Assembly: GCA_030340625.1 (NCBI GenBank)
Contig: JAOPHQ010002849.1
Coordinates: 1-64,000 of the forward strand
Length of the DNA stretch: 64,000 bases
Direction: 5' to 3'
Source of the DNA: Merluccius polli
Lineage: Eukaryota > Chordata > Actinopteri > Gadiformes > Merlucciidae
In this document: piece by piece, positions 40,722-52,229 of the stretch
How positions within the stretch are numbered: the stretch's first letter is position 1
How the letters are laid out: every line of letters starts with the position of its first letter
The notes under the pieces: generated by a model
Database searches by the model: none
What the model saw: the letters and a program-made list of their open reading frames with translations, nothing else
Told to the model about the DNA's origin: nothing
Made by a program: the position numbers and the translations under genes

Positions 40722-42904
40722 GTGTGAATTGGTGGTAGAAGTGGTGCTAGTGGTTGCCCTCATCACGTTCTGGGTCCTAATCCTGGTGCCGCTCCTTCTA
40801 GGAGCTCCGCAGGATCCCGACCCCGAACCCCCCAACCCTGACACCCCCGGACTGTTCCAGCCCCTGACTACGGCTCCCCCTTCTCCAGCAGAGGCCCTGA
40901 CCCCCCTGAGGAACCGACGACACGTAGCTGTCACAAAGGACGCTGGCCAGGACCTCTGCGTACGAAGGTATGAGGGGGTCACCCTGAACTATGTCATGGG
41001 CTCCAACACGATGTTCAGATTCAACCTGTGTTATGTCATAAACTGTGGGGGGAATCCGGCGGCATGGAAAACATATGATGTATATATGTGTGATCAGTAT
41101 CCCAGTTTTATAGGAAACCCCACCCTGTACAGCGACCGTGTTGGGTGCAGTTCCTGGGAGACGGTGCTGTGGGGAACGGGGGGGTTGTATGCAGGGGGCC
41201 AGCAGGTTAGTGAGCGACCTCGATTTGCGAAGACCCACCAATTACAACGATCAGGGTCATTAGCAAAAGCCATTACCGGAAGTGAAGTTGAGATATTTTT
41301 CACACTAAAAAATGTCACCTCTAATCCCTATGCCAAAGAGACAGCGGAATGCGGACGAGAAAACAATACGATGTACCTTGCGTTCGGAGTAGACCAGGCC
41401 GGACGCGACAAGACCAACCTAATCAAGATAGTATTGCTAGACCCTCCCGCTCCTGACGTAAAAGGCAGTGAGTTGCCAACTAGCGGCCCCGAGAAAATAG
41501 GGCCCAAACTCGCTCCCCCGATCAAAGATGAACACCCCCACCACGGGGTGTCCACCTTTAATCTAGATACTCTAGGAACCGCAGATTCGATTCTAATGTT
41601 AACCCATGGCCCCACCGATAATCAATGGTTAAGATGGATAATAGCGTCGGCCCGAGGAGTGGGAATGGAAGATTGCGTAGCTTGCGCAGCAGCCAGACCC
41701 CTCCTAGTCAGTACCCCCGTTAGCATGGATCCCGCGACCGACGTTGTAGGAAGCCGATGTGCTATAGCCCTCTTTATGAAAAAAAGACCCAGCAAACTGT
41801 GCCACCCTGAGTAGTGTGTTCCCTCCCGGACTGAACAACTCCGCCGCCCCCGCGTTTAAAATAGGAGGTAGCAACTATACTTGCCTGCAACGCGATAGAA
41901 ATGTAACCGGGAATTCTAAGTCTGTGGGGACATTGGCACGGTCTCTTTGTAACACGATCATTAACGTGACTGAATGGAAAAATGTCACCCGAATTAATAT
42001 AGGATGGAAGGACCTTTATTGGCTGTGTGGCCCCAATATCCTGTTACTAACCTTACCCCCAACTTGGAGCGGTAGATGTACTCTAGCCCGATTAGTTGTT
42101 CCCATAACCATGGTAGGGCCAAAAGAGATCGCCGCTGTAGCCGCTAAGGGGGGTAGACCGAAGCGGAATGCCGGTAACGAATGGGATGCCCCTGACCGAG
42201 ACACCTGGATTGATAGCATAGGGGTCCCTCGCGGAGTCCCCAACGAGTTCAAATTGGTAGATCAAATTGCGGCCGGATTCGAGAACCTTCCCCTAATATC
42301 TGCCTTGTTCCCTGTCACCCCCAACAAAAACATTGACCGCATTAATTACATACATTACAATGTGCAGAAGTTGTCAAACCGGACCAGAGACGCCGTGATG
42401 GGTCTCTCCGAGCAATTAGCAGCTACTTCCCTAATGGCATTCCAGAACCGACTGGCACTAGACATGCTCCTGGCCGAGAAAGGAGGGGTCTGTGCCATGT
42501 TCGGGGATCAGTATTGTACGTTCATTCCTAATAATACCGCTCCAGATGGTTCCGTCACTAAGGCTTTAGCTGGCTTGAAAGCCCTCTCCAACATGATGGC
42601 TGAGGACTCAGGGGTAGAAAGCCCCCTTGAGGAGTGGTTTACGGGAATGTTTGGGAAATGGAAATCATTCATGATGTCATTGCTTATGTCCGTTGCGGTG
42701 TTCTCTGCCATTTTGATTACATGCGGGTGTTGCTGTATTCCTTGCATGCGTGCGTTAATTGTGAGGCTAATCAACCGAGCCGTATCTGCTGAAAGCGACC
42801 AAAACCTACAGATGCTCTTGCTCTCCACCGGAGAGCACGAGCTCAATGATTACGAAGAGCGAGAGCTCAATAATAATGTGGGTAATGTGTATGAAATGTA
42901 CTGA
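40678..42904 (+). pseudogene. env: ERV-B envelope, one frameshift in SU
   Basis: The first frame (40678-41814) has a hydrophobic leader (VVLVVALITFWVLILVPLLL), a Cys-rich SU and a CVAC (CxxC) motif for the SU-TM disulfide. The frame then ends at a TAG (41812-41814) just after a run of seven A (41779-41785), and the following sequence is open in the +1 frame to 42904. That part has the end of SU with N-glycosylation sites, the cleavage site RPKR, the VPRGVPNEFK signature, AAGFE, an FQNRLALDMLLAEKGG segment, a hydrophobic anchor with CCCIP and an acidic tail with two YE motifs. The CX6CC position reads C-AMFGDQ-YC, so one cysteine is tyrosine. Confidence 0.93.
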
Positions 42905-43412
42905 GCTGAATGTACCGCTGTTCCCTACCCAGAGGCCCAGTCCTTTCGCAACTGAATTATAAAATCGGGATGAAGGAAGCCCATTCTGGCGACCGCCCAT
43001 GAAGTTTGTGTAGAAGGACTGGTGCCGCCCCCTGCCCCTGCTTAAAAAAAAAAAAAGAAACATATAATCCATGCAGTTAACCGTGTGTAACAATGAGTAT
43101 GATAACCCAAATGATTACATGATAGTATGAATAAGAGTTGTGTGATGTAATGAGTATAATATGCCTACCTGATTTTGCTATAATGATGATGGTAATAGTG
43201 TGGTGTGATTTCAATAATGATGATTGTACTTTGATGATTTTATTCCTGCCACGGGTGAATGCGCTCGAATTTTTCGGGTCGAGTTGGTTTCCCTTGCCCC
43301 TAATGGGATGGGTCCCCTCTCGTCGTGGAGGAGAAATATTTTGAGGAAAATGCCTATGTGTCTTATTCCAGACGTAATTTCCCAACATTTGAAAGTGCTC
43401 CTGAAGAGCACT
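42905..43412 (+). other. ERV-B sequence between env and 3' LTR
   Basis: No gene is seen. There is a small hairpin, AGTGCTC-CTGAA-GAGCACT, at about 43395-43412 just before the polypurine tract. Confidence 0.7.
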
Positions 43413-43421
43413 TGAGAGGGA
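43413..43421 (+). promoter_or_regulatory. ERV-B polypurine tract
   Basis: TGAGAGGGA lies immediately before AT and the LTR start. It is short but correctly placed for plus-strand priming. Confidence 0.6.
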
Positions 43422-43422
43422 T

Positions 43423-44155
43423 TGTTGTTGAAAAATTATCCCCCTGCAAGATTGTTGATTTGACCAACCTGACTGTACTCTGTTGTTTTGACAAACCCTG
43501 ACTGTATTCGATTTGACAAACCCTGACTGTACTCTGTTGTTTTGACAAACCCTGACTGTATTCGGTTGTTTTGACTACCCAGAATGTGCTAAACTGTACA
43601 CACAAAGCGGACAAATTAACTGTCACACACATGACCCAGAATGTGCTAAAGCTGAACTAAGACCTATAAATCGTCCCGAGCAACCAAGAACCGAGACTAG
43701 ACGGTCACTGAACTCTATCACCCCGAGAAACCAAGAACTGAGACGTGATGGCGCCAGAGATAACGGCACCCTCGCCATACGGAACTGCCCCAACGGCCAC
43801 TTTTAAGGCGGGCCTATCGGGAACATACATCTTGTGACAGGAACCAGCCGGGGGAGGGGGGCTTGAATCTGGCGGGGTGGACCCCTGGCTATAAGAAGAA
43901 GGCCCTGTTCCCCCCCCCCCCGGCGCGCTTTTCCGGAGACAAGCTCTATGCAGAGGTGTCTCAGTTCTCCTTTCTGAACTTTTTGGTACCAAAACGGCTA
44001 AGTGCCACTCTCACTCTGTGCTCATTTTGATCAGATGGTGTACTTTGTAATTCTACTAAACTGTTAAATAAACCCAGACACATAGGTGAAACCTCCTTCG
44101 TTGTTCCGGCCTTTTTTCTGTTTTACCACCGTCCGTCTTATTATTTTTCACAACA
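43423..44155 (+). mobile_element. ERV-B 3' LTR, 733 bp
   Basis: Same limits and length as the 5' LTR (33903-34635), with only C-run length differences seen by eye. It is followed by GTAG (44156-44159), the second TSD copy, and then by the continuation of ERV-A pol. Near-identity points to a recent integration. Confidence 0.97.
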
Positions 44156-47023
44156 GTAGTGGAGGATATGCAGGCCGAAGTTCCAAATCCGCACACGATG
44201 TTGACCAATGTTCCTCCTGATGCCAAGTATTTCACAGTCATTGATTTATGTGGTGCATTCTTTAGTGTCCCTCTTGCAGAAGAGAGCAGACATTTGTTCG
44301 CGTTTACGTATAAAGGTAAACAATAAACTTATACAAGAATGCCACAAGGGTTCAAACATTCTCCGCATTTGTTTAATCAGGTGTTGAAAAACGATTTGAA
44401 CGAACTGGTACTACACGGTACCTTGATACAGTATGTGGATGATCTCTTGATATGTTCTCCTACATTGGAACAATGTCATGAGAACTCCATGGCTGTATTA
44501 ACACGACTGGCAATAGGGGGACACAAAGTATCCCGGAAAAAATTGCAATACTGCCAGACAGATGTCGAATATTTGGGGAGGCTAATAGCGCATCAAACTA
44601 AAGCAATAGCACCCACTCAGCTCGAGGGAATTAGCAAAGCACCTAAACCGAACACGGTGCGACAAATGATGACATTTCTAGGGATGACCGGGTTTAGTTC
44701 AGATTGGATAGAGGACTATGCCCTTAAAACGGCACCATTAAGAGAAATAATGAAGAATGCAGGAACCACTAACCTTCGAGCTGAACTTACGTGGAACGCA
44801 GACGCAATGGCAGCGTTTGAAGGCATCAAACAAGAGCTACAGGGGGCAAGTGCATTGGCAACTCCAGATTATACAAAACCGTTCCTATTGTACGTCGCAA
44901 ATAGGAATCAGGGGTATGCATCAGCGGTACTAATGCAAGAATCTTGCAGTGGGAGGCGAAATCAACCCATAGCATATTATAGCTCAAAATGAGATACAGT
45001 AGCACAAGGCTATCCACCCTGTTATCAGGGATTAGCTGCGGTACAGTATGCTTATGACAAAGCCTCATCTATCACGATGGGATATCCAGTAACTATTTTT
45101 ACACATCACAAGGTTACTGAGCTAATTGAGCAGGGAAAATTTGTATTAACAAATTCAAGGTTGTTGGAATATTTGACCTTGCTTACGTTCCCCGATGTTA
45201 CTATCAGAAGGTGTTCTACGGTAAACCCAGCAGACAAAGTTCCGCACGATTTCGAAGGAACATCACACAACTGTGTAGCTGATGCTCTGACATTTACCAA
45301 ATTGAGGCCAGATTTATTGTCGACACCAATAATTGGGGCTGAGGAGGATTTGTTTGTAGACGGCTCGTGTTACAGAGATCATTTGGGTTATCACGCAGGA
45401 TTTGCAGTGGTACGACAAAATCCGGATAGCACTTTTTCTGTCATTCAAAGTTCATATTGTAAACAACCATGTTCAGCACAGGTGGCTGAATTGAAAGCTC
45501 TTACAGCTGCCTGTCAGGAAGGAGCGGGTAAAATTGTGAACATATATACTGACTCTGCGTATGCACATGGAGTGTGTCATTTGTTTGGAGCAGTATGGAA
45601 AATGAGGGGATTTAAGAAAACGGATGGGTCCCCCATAATGCATTGTGATCAAATTGTGGAACTGATGTTGGCATTGTTACTACCAAAGCAAGTGGCGATA
45701 ATTAAATGTCAGGCACATAAGAAAGGTAATGACTATGTCACAAAAGGTAACAGTGCTGCGGATGAGGCGGCCAAGGGAGCCGCTAACAGTTGTGGTTTAA
45801 TTCAGGCGGTGTTGACAATGCCTGTGGCTTCACCTACTGAAGACGATGTGGCTCGCATGCAAGAGAAAGCTGGTGTCTACGAGCACAACATGTGGCTAAA
45901 AAGGGGTGCGGTGCGCACTCCGACAGGGTTATGGAGAACCCATGATGGGATGTTGTTAGCACCGACCGCGTTGTTGGGATTGCTTATCACTAATGCGCAT
46001 GGTTTTGACCATTGCGCAAGGGGGGAAGTAGTAAGGAAAATCAGAAAACAGGGTTTTTGGTCACCGTACTTGCAAACAATGGTTGACAGTCAGCTAAATG
46101 AATGTGAAGTATGTGCAAAAAATAATGTAAGAAAAACAATTACCACCCCATTGGGGCACATTCCAACACCTGAGGGACCGTTTAGGCATCTAGTCTTAGA
46201 CTATGTGGACATGATAAAAAAAGTCAATGGGAAAAGATACATGCTTGTAGTAATTGACAGATTTAGTAGATGGGTAGAGGCAGTCCCATCAAAAGACCAA
46301 AGTGCAGCTACGGTAATCAAATTCTTGACCAGAGAAGTCATGCCGAGGTTTGGAATTCCAACAGAAATAAGCTCAGACAACGGCTCTGCGTTTATTCAAA
46401 AGACTGTAAAACAAGTAATACAGCATCTGCATGTCAAACAAAGATTGGGTTGTGTGTATCATCCTCAATCGCAAGGAATGGTAGAAAGGGTAAATGGAAC
46501 AATCAAGACAAAAATTAACAACATTTGTGCAAGTGCTAAATTAAACTGGGTAGATGCACTCCCATTAGCATTAATGAGCTATCGCATGCAGACTAACAGA
46601 ATGACACATCTAACTCCGCATGAAACCATGCCTGCACCTAATCTTAGAGGACCCCATAAGGGTCCGCCACTGGAACAATTGCAACTAGAAATTAGAGAAT
46701 ATATTAAGCAACTAACTGGCATACACAAGCTCATATTCCAACAGGAAAAGAACCGAGTTCCAGAACCAGAAGACGACCCACCGAGGGGGGTAGAACCTGG
46801 CGACCAGGTGTACCTCAGGGTGTTCCGGAGAAAGTGGAACGAGCCCAGGAGAGAAGGACCATACAAAGTCACGAATGCAACTCCAACTGCCATCCAGGTG
46901 GAGGGAAGTTCAACCTGGTACCACCTCAACCACTGTACCAAAGCAGCCCAGCCAAGGACAAGTCAGGAGTGTGGGGTTTGTGTCCCGGGGAAGAAGGCTG
47001 CCGACAACAGGAAACGCTTATAA
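44156..47023 (+). pseudogene. pol: ERV-A pol, part 2: RT, RNase H, integrase
   Basis: It continues in the phase interrupted at 33902. RT resumes with YFTVIDLCGAFFSVPL; the catalytic YVDD is at 44432-44443 and FLGMTGF follows. Two in-frame stops occur: TAA at 44324-44326 and TGA at 44990-44992. RNase H has DLFVDGSCYRD, an AELKAL segment, YTDSAYA and SAADEAAK. Integrase has the HHCC finger (HGFDHCARG ... CEVC), D in LDYVDM, D in SSDNGSAF and E in MVERVNGT, and an SH3-like C-terminus. The last 18 codons, ending at 47023, are from the solo LTR inserted at 46970. Confidence 0.95.
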
Positions 47024-47378
47024 CTCACTTTATTTGTTTAGGTTTAAGTTATTTAACTATGAACCAGAAGGAGAGGTATTATATGTATATCACGCTGCGT
47101 GGAGGACCCCAAGCGTTGCATCCTCAGTCGCTTTGCTTCCTTCCTTTGCGCTGCCTGGGGTGTTCTGACTTGAGCCGGCGGAAGTTCCGCCGGTAGTCAC
47201 TGGGCAGGAGGCGTGGCCTCCATGACGCACAATGGCCAGCGTTAAGCGCCGCCTCCAGTATATCGTTTGGCGCCATCATGTGTTGAGGTGCAGTTACTAC
47301 AACTTGTATATTTATTTCTACTCCTGGCTATGTGCAGATATTTTACAGCCTGATGATACATGTTATTAATTCGCAACA
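46970..47378 (+). mobile_element. Solo LTR, family D, between pol and env of ERV-A
   Basis: 409 bp from TGTGGGGTTTG to CGCAACA, flanked by GGAG on both sides (46966-46969 and 47379-47382). It is homologous to the solo LTR at 20824-21208. It lies in the same orientation as ERV-A and ends 78 bp before the likely env start codon, so it replaces the normal pol-env junction. Confidence 0.88.
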
Positions 47379-47455
47379 GGAGAGAGGAGAGGAGACAGAT
47401 GCAGCTGCGCCCGAAACTGGCTCACAGCTCCATGACCAGACCAGGCTCAGCCAGG

Positions 47456-48778
47456 ATGAAGAAGGTGCTGACGCTGTTCCTGATCCTCTACGACCTGGTG
47501 CAAATCCCACTGGCCCGAGGACAGATCCAAGGGAATGACACCACACCAACAGAAAGCATAAGTATGTTACAGGGAAAACTAGCCACAATAGCTTCAGGAA
47601 TAGTAAACAGTACAAGGGAGGAGAAGCCAGAGAAAGAAGCCTTACACATAGAAATACCTTCGCAAGTACTAAGCTCTGACAAAGAACAAATTGCATTAAC
47701 TGTTATAACAGAGGAGGGACGTCAGTGTGCAACAATGATGCTTAAAAACGTCAAATTCTCCACCTGGGGACGAGAACGATGTAACATAAATATTACAAAG
47801 ACCCGTGCATACTGGTGTCTTACAGTCATACCCACAAACCGATGGAACTATGAGATAGACCAATACAGATTGGAAATTAGGAAACTGCATATCCCAGATA
47901 TAAAGATAGAGACAAGTATATTTTTCCAACTAAAACGAGAAGCCGCTTGCATGACACAGGAGCAATATGAACTAGATCAAATTCAAAATAATGCCATGAC
48001 CACCCCAACGTGGGCTAGTGAGACAATAAGCCCTACTTCTGCCATAACAACCCCAATGTCAACTATTGCCATAACAACCCCAATGTCAACTATTGAGACA
48101 ATAGGCCCAACCTGTGCCACAATAACTCCAATTTGGACTACTGAAACAAGGGGCTCAACCTTTGAACCCCTGGTGACTAGAAAGTCAAAAGAAATCTTGG
48201 TCTCAAATAAATTAACGACACCTGAACCAAAATGGAAGTTAACCACAACTATAGGGACATTAATACCCGTCCAGAACATGATTGATAATCATACTAATAT
48301 AACAGGCGCCCCCATAAAGGTTAGAATGATAACAATAAATGATACAGTGTCTGTTTCTCAGACCAAAGACTCAATCACCACAATAGCTCCAAGAGAAACT
48401 AGCTTAAACTTAGAAACAACAACGATAGAGAAGGATGACTATCTTACACCAAGATCAAACAAAACAATAAGAGCCACAAAACCGGATACATCTGATCACT
48501 ATAGACAAAAAATTAAAATAACAACAATAGACCGGTTGTATGATCAAGCAATGGAAAATAGTTGGTATAAATGGGTAAAGTTCACTGGGAAACAAATAGA
48601 TGCGGATAATTGCTATTTATGTAGTAAAAACCGTCAAAGTGCACTATATGTAGTAAACTATGAACATGACTGGGAAGAATGCAGAACTAGCGAGACACAG
48701 ATTCAAGGAACCGAGAAAGAAATGGTGGAAAAACTAGCCAATCTAAATAAATTACGGGTAGCAACGAGTATATCCTCG
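47456..48778 (+). pseudogene. env: ERV-A envelope SU, 3'-truncated
   Basis: I place the start at the ATG at 47456, giving signal peptide MKKVLTLFLILYDLVQIPLA. The longer open frame from 47360 begins inside the inserted LTR; an ATG at 47432 is possible. SU follows: an N-terminal domain with several cysteines, then a long Thr/Ser/Pro-rich, mucin-like stretch with short TTPMSTI repeats, many N-x-S/T sites, and a CYLC (CxxC) motif at about 48610. The sequence is cut near 48778 by a DNA element, whose bases supply the last codons to the stop at 48820. The cleavage site, TM subunit and 3' LTR are missing. Confidence 0.88.
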
Positions 48779-50356
48779 GTTACATGCCGCTATTCCGACA
48801 TGCCGCTACTTAGACATTGACGTCTAGTGGTCGGAGTGGCGGCATTAATATTATTTTCCAAGCGTCCCACTACTGCGACAATTTTTTTTCCCCATTGTCT
48901 GAGTAGCGGCACTTTACTTTTTTTCAAACGTCCTGCCATTCCGACATGAGGCCATTAATATTTGTCATTATCATTGTACTTTAAATTAATTAATTAATGT
49001 GATTATACCCATATGTTCTGGACTTAGCATACACGCAGCTTATGCATGGGTGTGACAAATACATGGGAAAACAATTTCTAAAAAGAGCCAATCATCCAAC
49101 TTCGAGGCTGCCCCTAGTTGGTAATATATAGGACTAGCCTATCCATATCAAATCCAAAAGCAACAATCTTCATTACAAAATCAGAGTATCCTTTTCAAAA
49201 AATATTATTTCGCCGTTCTTAAATTAGGCTTCCACAGCGCAAAAAAGGTAGGCCTACACCTTGAAACTTTGTTCAATCAACTTAAAGTCCGATTAAACTT
49301 CATTCAAAGGCAGTCCATAATTCTAATTAAATTGATTTCTAACGAACAAGTCCAAATTGCAGGTCCTAGAGCTTTATTTGTGCTTCTTCTTATATATTTT
49401 TAAGTAGACTGCTGGCCTGCACGCACAGAGTTTGTTTGATGCATGGAGTTTCAACCTTTTCCCCCTGAGAGCTGAATAAAAATGAGGAGAGCTCCCTGTC
49501 TTTTACATAATGTGTAGGCCTAACATTTATTCACATGGCCGGTTCAAAATCACCTAGTTTTTGACTGAAATGTGTGCCGATATCAATTATTGGGAACAAA
49601 TCTTTTGGAGTAGAGGTCTGCACTCGCGATGCAAATGGAAGCTCATTGCGGGTGCGGGCGGGATGATAGAGGTAGGCCTACATTTGAAGATTGTCTCGAC
49701 TGGCGACAAACAAGAATCAGAATCTACAATGATCATTGTCCATAGGCCTATCTAGTTATTATTCTATATTAATAACTATTATTATTATTCTATTATTCTA
49801 TTGCACTTTCAATGATCATTGTCCATAGGCCTATCTAGTTATTATTCTATATTAATAACTATTATTATTATTCTATTATTCTATTGCACTTTCAATTATC
49901 ATTGTCCATAGGCCTATCTAGTTATTATTCTATATTAATAACTATTATTATTATTCTATTATTCTATTGCACTTTCAATGATGATTGTCCATAGGCCTAT
50001 CTAGTTATTATTCTATATTAATAACTATTATTATTATTCTATTATTCTATTGCACTTTCAATGATCATTGTCCATAGGCCTATCTAGTTATTATTCTATA
50101 TTAATAACTATTATTATTATTCTATTGCACTTTCTATGAAAATTAGGCCTAATTGTCGTAATAGCGGTACCAAAAAAGATCGGATTAGGGGCATGTCTAA
50201 ATAGAGGCATGTCGTAATGACGGCATGTCAATTGTCGTAATAGCGGTACCAAAAAAGATCGGATTAGGGGCATGTCTAAATAGAGGCATGTCGTAATGAC
50301 GGCATGTCGTAATGGAGGGTTGTCGTAATAACGGGCTGTCGTAATAAAGGGCGGAC
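48779..50356. mobile_element. DNA element with 16-bp iterons and internal minisatellite
   Basis: The left end carries TGCCGCTATTCCGACA and TGCCGCTACTTAGACA. The right end, reversed, carries TGCCGTCATTACGACA, TGCCTCTATTTAGACA and further 16-mers of the form xxCCxTTATTACGACA. Further related words occur at 48835-48960. The right part includes a 90-bp direct duplication (50154-50236 and 50237-50310). No transposase is seen. It interrupts the ERV-A envelope. Confidence 0.65.
49735..50135 (+). repeat. Minisatellite, about 88 bp, 5 units
   Basis: Units of ATTGTCCATAGGCCTATCTA, GTTATTATTCTATATTAATA, ACTATTATTATTATTCTATT and ATTCTATTGCACTTTCAATG or variants. Confidence 0.92.
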
Positions 50357-51764
50357 CCCCCGGGGCAAGTGTGCTAAGACTTTTCTTAAAATAATACAAA
50401 TTTTTCGTGAAAAACAGCGAAAAAAGTCCCATAGAGAATGAATGGGAGGAGGTAAAAAAACCAAGACTTTTTGTACTGTCTACTGCTGTCTGCTGCTCCG
50501 GCATACTTTCACCTAGAAACTCAATTTGAACATTAAACAGTAGACACAAGTCTTGTGTATTTGGTGTATCATTCCACGTTTTGATAGGTCATATAGTTTT
50601 TAATCAATCACTGATCAATGACCATGATCATTTTGGGAGAAATTATGAGATTATAATGGGTGTGTATTGCGAGGAATGTTTGTGTCAGAGAGCAGGTTAG
50701 AGTGGGAGAGAGCTCAAAATGAATCCAGATTGTTTCTCTTTCCACGCTGCTCCTGGCCACAAGTTAGACTTTACACGCATGATTTTTTCCAAATTTGTAG
50801 ACATACTTGTTCTGTCTCTCACAATGTGCTCAAAAAATCAGGGAGACTTACAGAATTTGAATTAGCAGCCTCTAAGTGCAGCCAGTCTGTCTCTTCTCCT
50901 CATTAACTCCAATACAAATATTTTCTGAGAGAAGCAGAACGGACCCCTGTTTTAAACTTGCAAGTGTGTCCACAATATTTACTGTAGAAACACTGTAGAA
51001 ACACCAAATCATTCAGGAAGTCCTTACAGTGATGATGGTCTTGTTTTTTTTCTGATATGTGCTACCGTTTTGTCAGAATAAGCCCAAATGTGAGACCAGT
51101 GCAGAGGCAGAAAAGCGCTATTTTTCTCAACGTTTCTTTCAGCCTCAGCCTGGGGGCTATCGCGCGCAGGTGTGTGCGCGTGATCTAATTACGGTTGATG
51201 ACGTCAGTTTCACTGGCTCGAATATTCTCGCGCTGTTGTCAGGCAAACCCTACAGATATCCCTCGTCTGATTGGACGGCGGATATAAGAGGACTCCTATT
51301 GGTCACTCGCGTGATATTTTTGTTTGGCCAGTTGGGTCATGTAAAAACCCCCTTCGCGGATCTGCTCTTCCCCGTTGATCGTATCAGAGGTAAGAAATAT
51401 GCTTTGTCTTTACAACACGCCCGTTGTACACAATAGTGAGATTAGGTTTGACTTTGTTACTCTGTCGTGTTTTGGCTATAATCATCTGAAACACATACAC
51501 GGCCCGACTCCATTTATGATGGCGGGAACTGCTTCCGGTAAAATAAGCCATTTTGAATCTCAAATGGATCATTTGTTTATACACTGTTACACCAGTCATC
51601 AAATACGGGACAGGTCCACAGTGGTGTGTTAAAACCCGCTGTACACACGCACACACACACGCGTTTTTTTCCAATAGCCGCGCAGTATATGACTCGGCTG
51701 AAACACGTGAAGACACGGTGTATTAATCAAAGCTTGGTCGTCGTGCTTAGGGTACATTCACAAT
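50357..51764 (+). repeat. Dispersed repeat R1, copy 2 (left part)
   Basis: Matches 27205-28380 closely, then contains a single, diverged copy of the 205-bp segment. It is interrupted at 51764 by an 8.4-kb hAT element and continues at 60168. It lacks the left-end minisatellite. Confidence 0.88.
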
Positions 51765-51781
51765 CAGGCGCGTCATTTGCG

Positions 51782-52229
51782 GGGGGGGTTAGGGGGGTCA
51801 TGACCCCCCCAAAAATCAGATCCAGCTAATATAACCCACTCATCACACATAATTCAGAAAAATATGAAATATTCTGTTTGTTTTCTTTATTAATTTAATT
51901 TGGCAGCAAGATAGTATCATGTTTTAATCATCTGTAATGTACCCCCCCCCTCCCCGCCCGCCCACCGACTACTTGGTATGACCCAACCCGTTTTCTTTAC
52001 CAAACCGAACTATTTCGCGCAGTCACTGGGATGAATAGTTGAGAAAGTTCATGCTAAATGAATGTGGCGATGAAAAGGACACGGAAAGGCAGCCAGACAA
52101 CTCTTTTTCATTGTTGGTCGAAAAAGAGTAAAAATCCTGACGAAAAGGAGGTAAATACCCCTATTGTTATACCATGAGCTGTGTTTGAAATCATTCCCTA
52201 TCACGGATATAGTGCACAATATAGGGTGC
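51782..52229. other. hAT 5' non-coding region
   Basis: Subterminal sequence with G-rich and C-rich runs (GGGGGGGGTTAGGGGGGTCATGACCCCC). No gene. Confidence 0.6.

Noticed and set aside
47360..47455. Upstream start for ERV-A env at 47360
   Set aside because: That ATG and the following codons lie in or next to the inserted solo LTR; the signal peptide fits the ATG at 47456.
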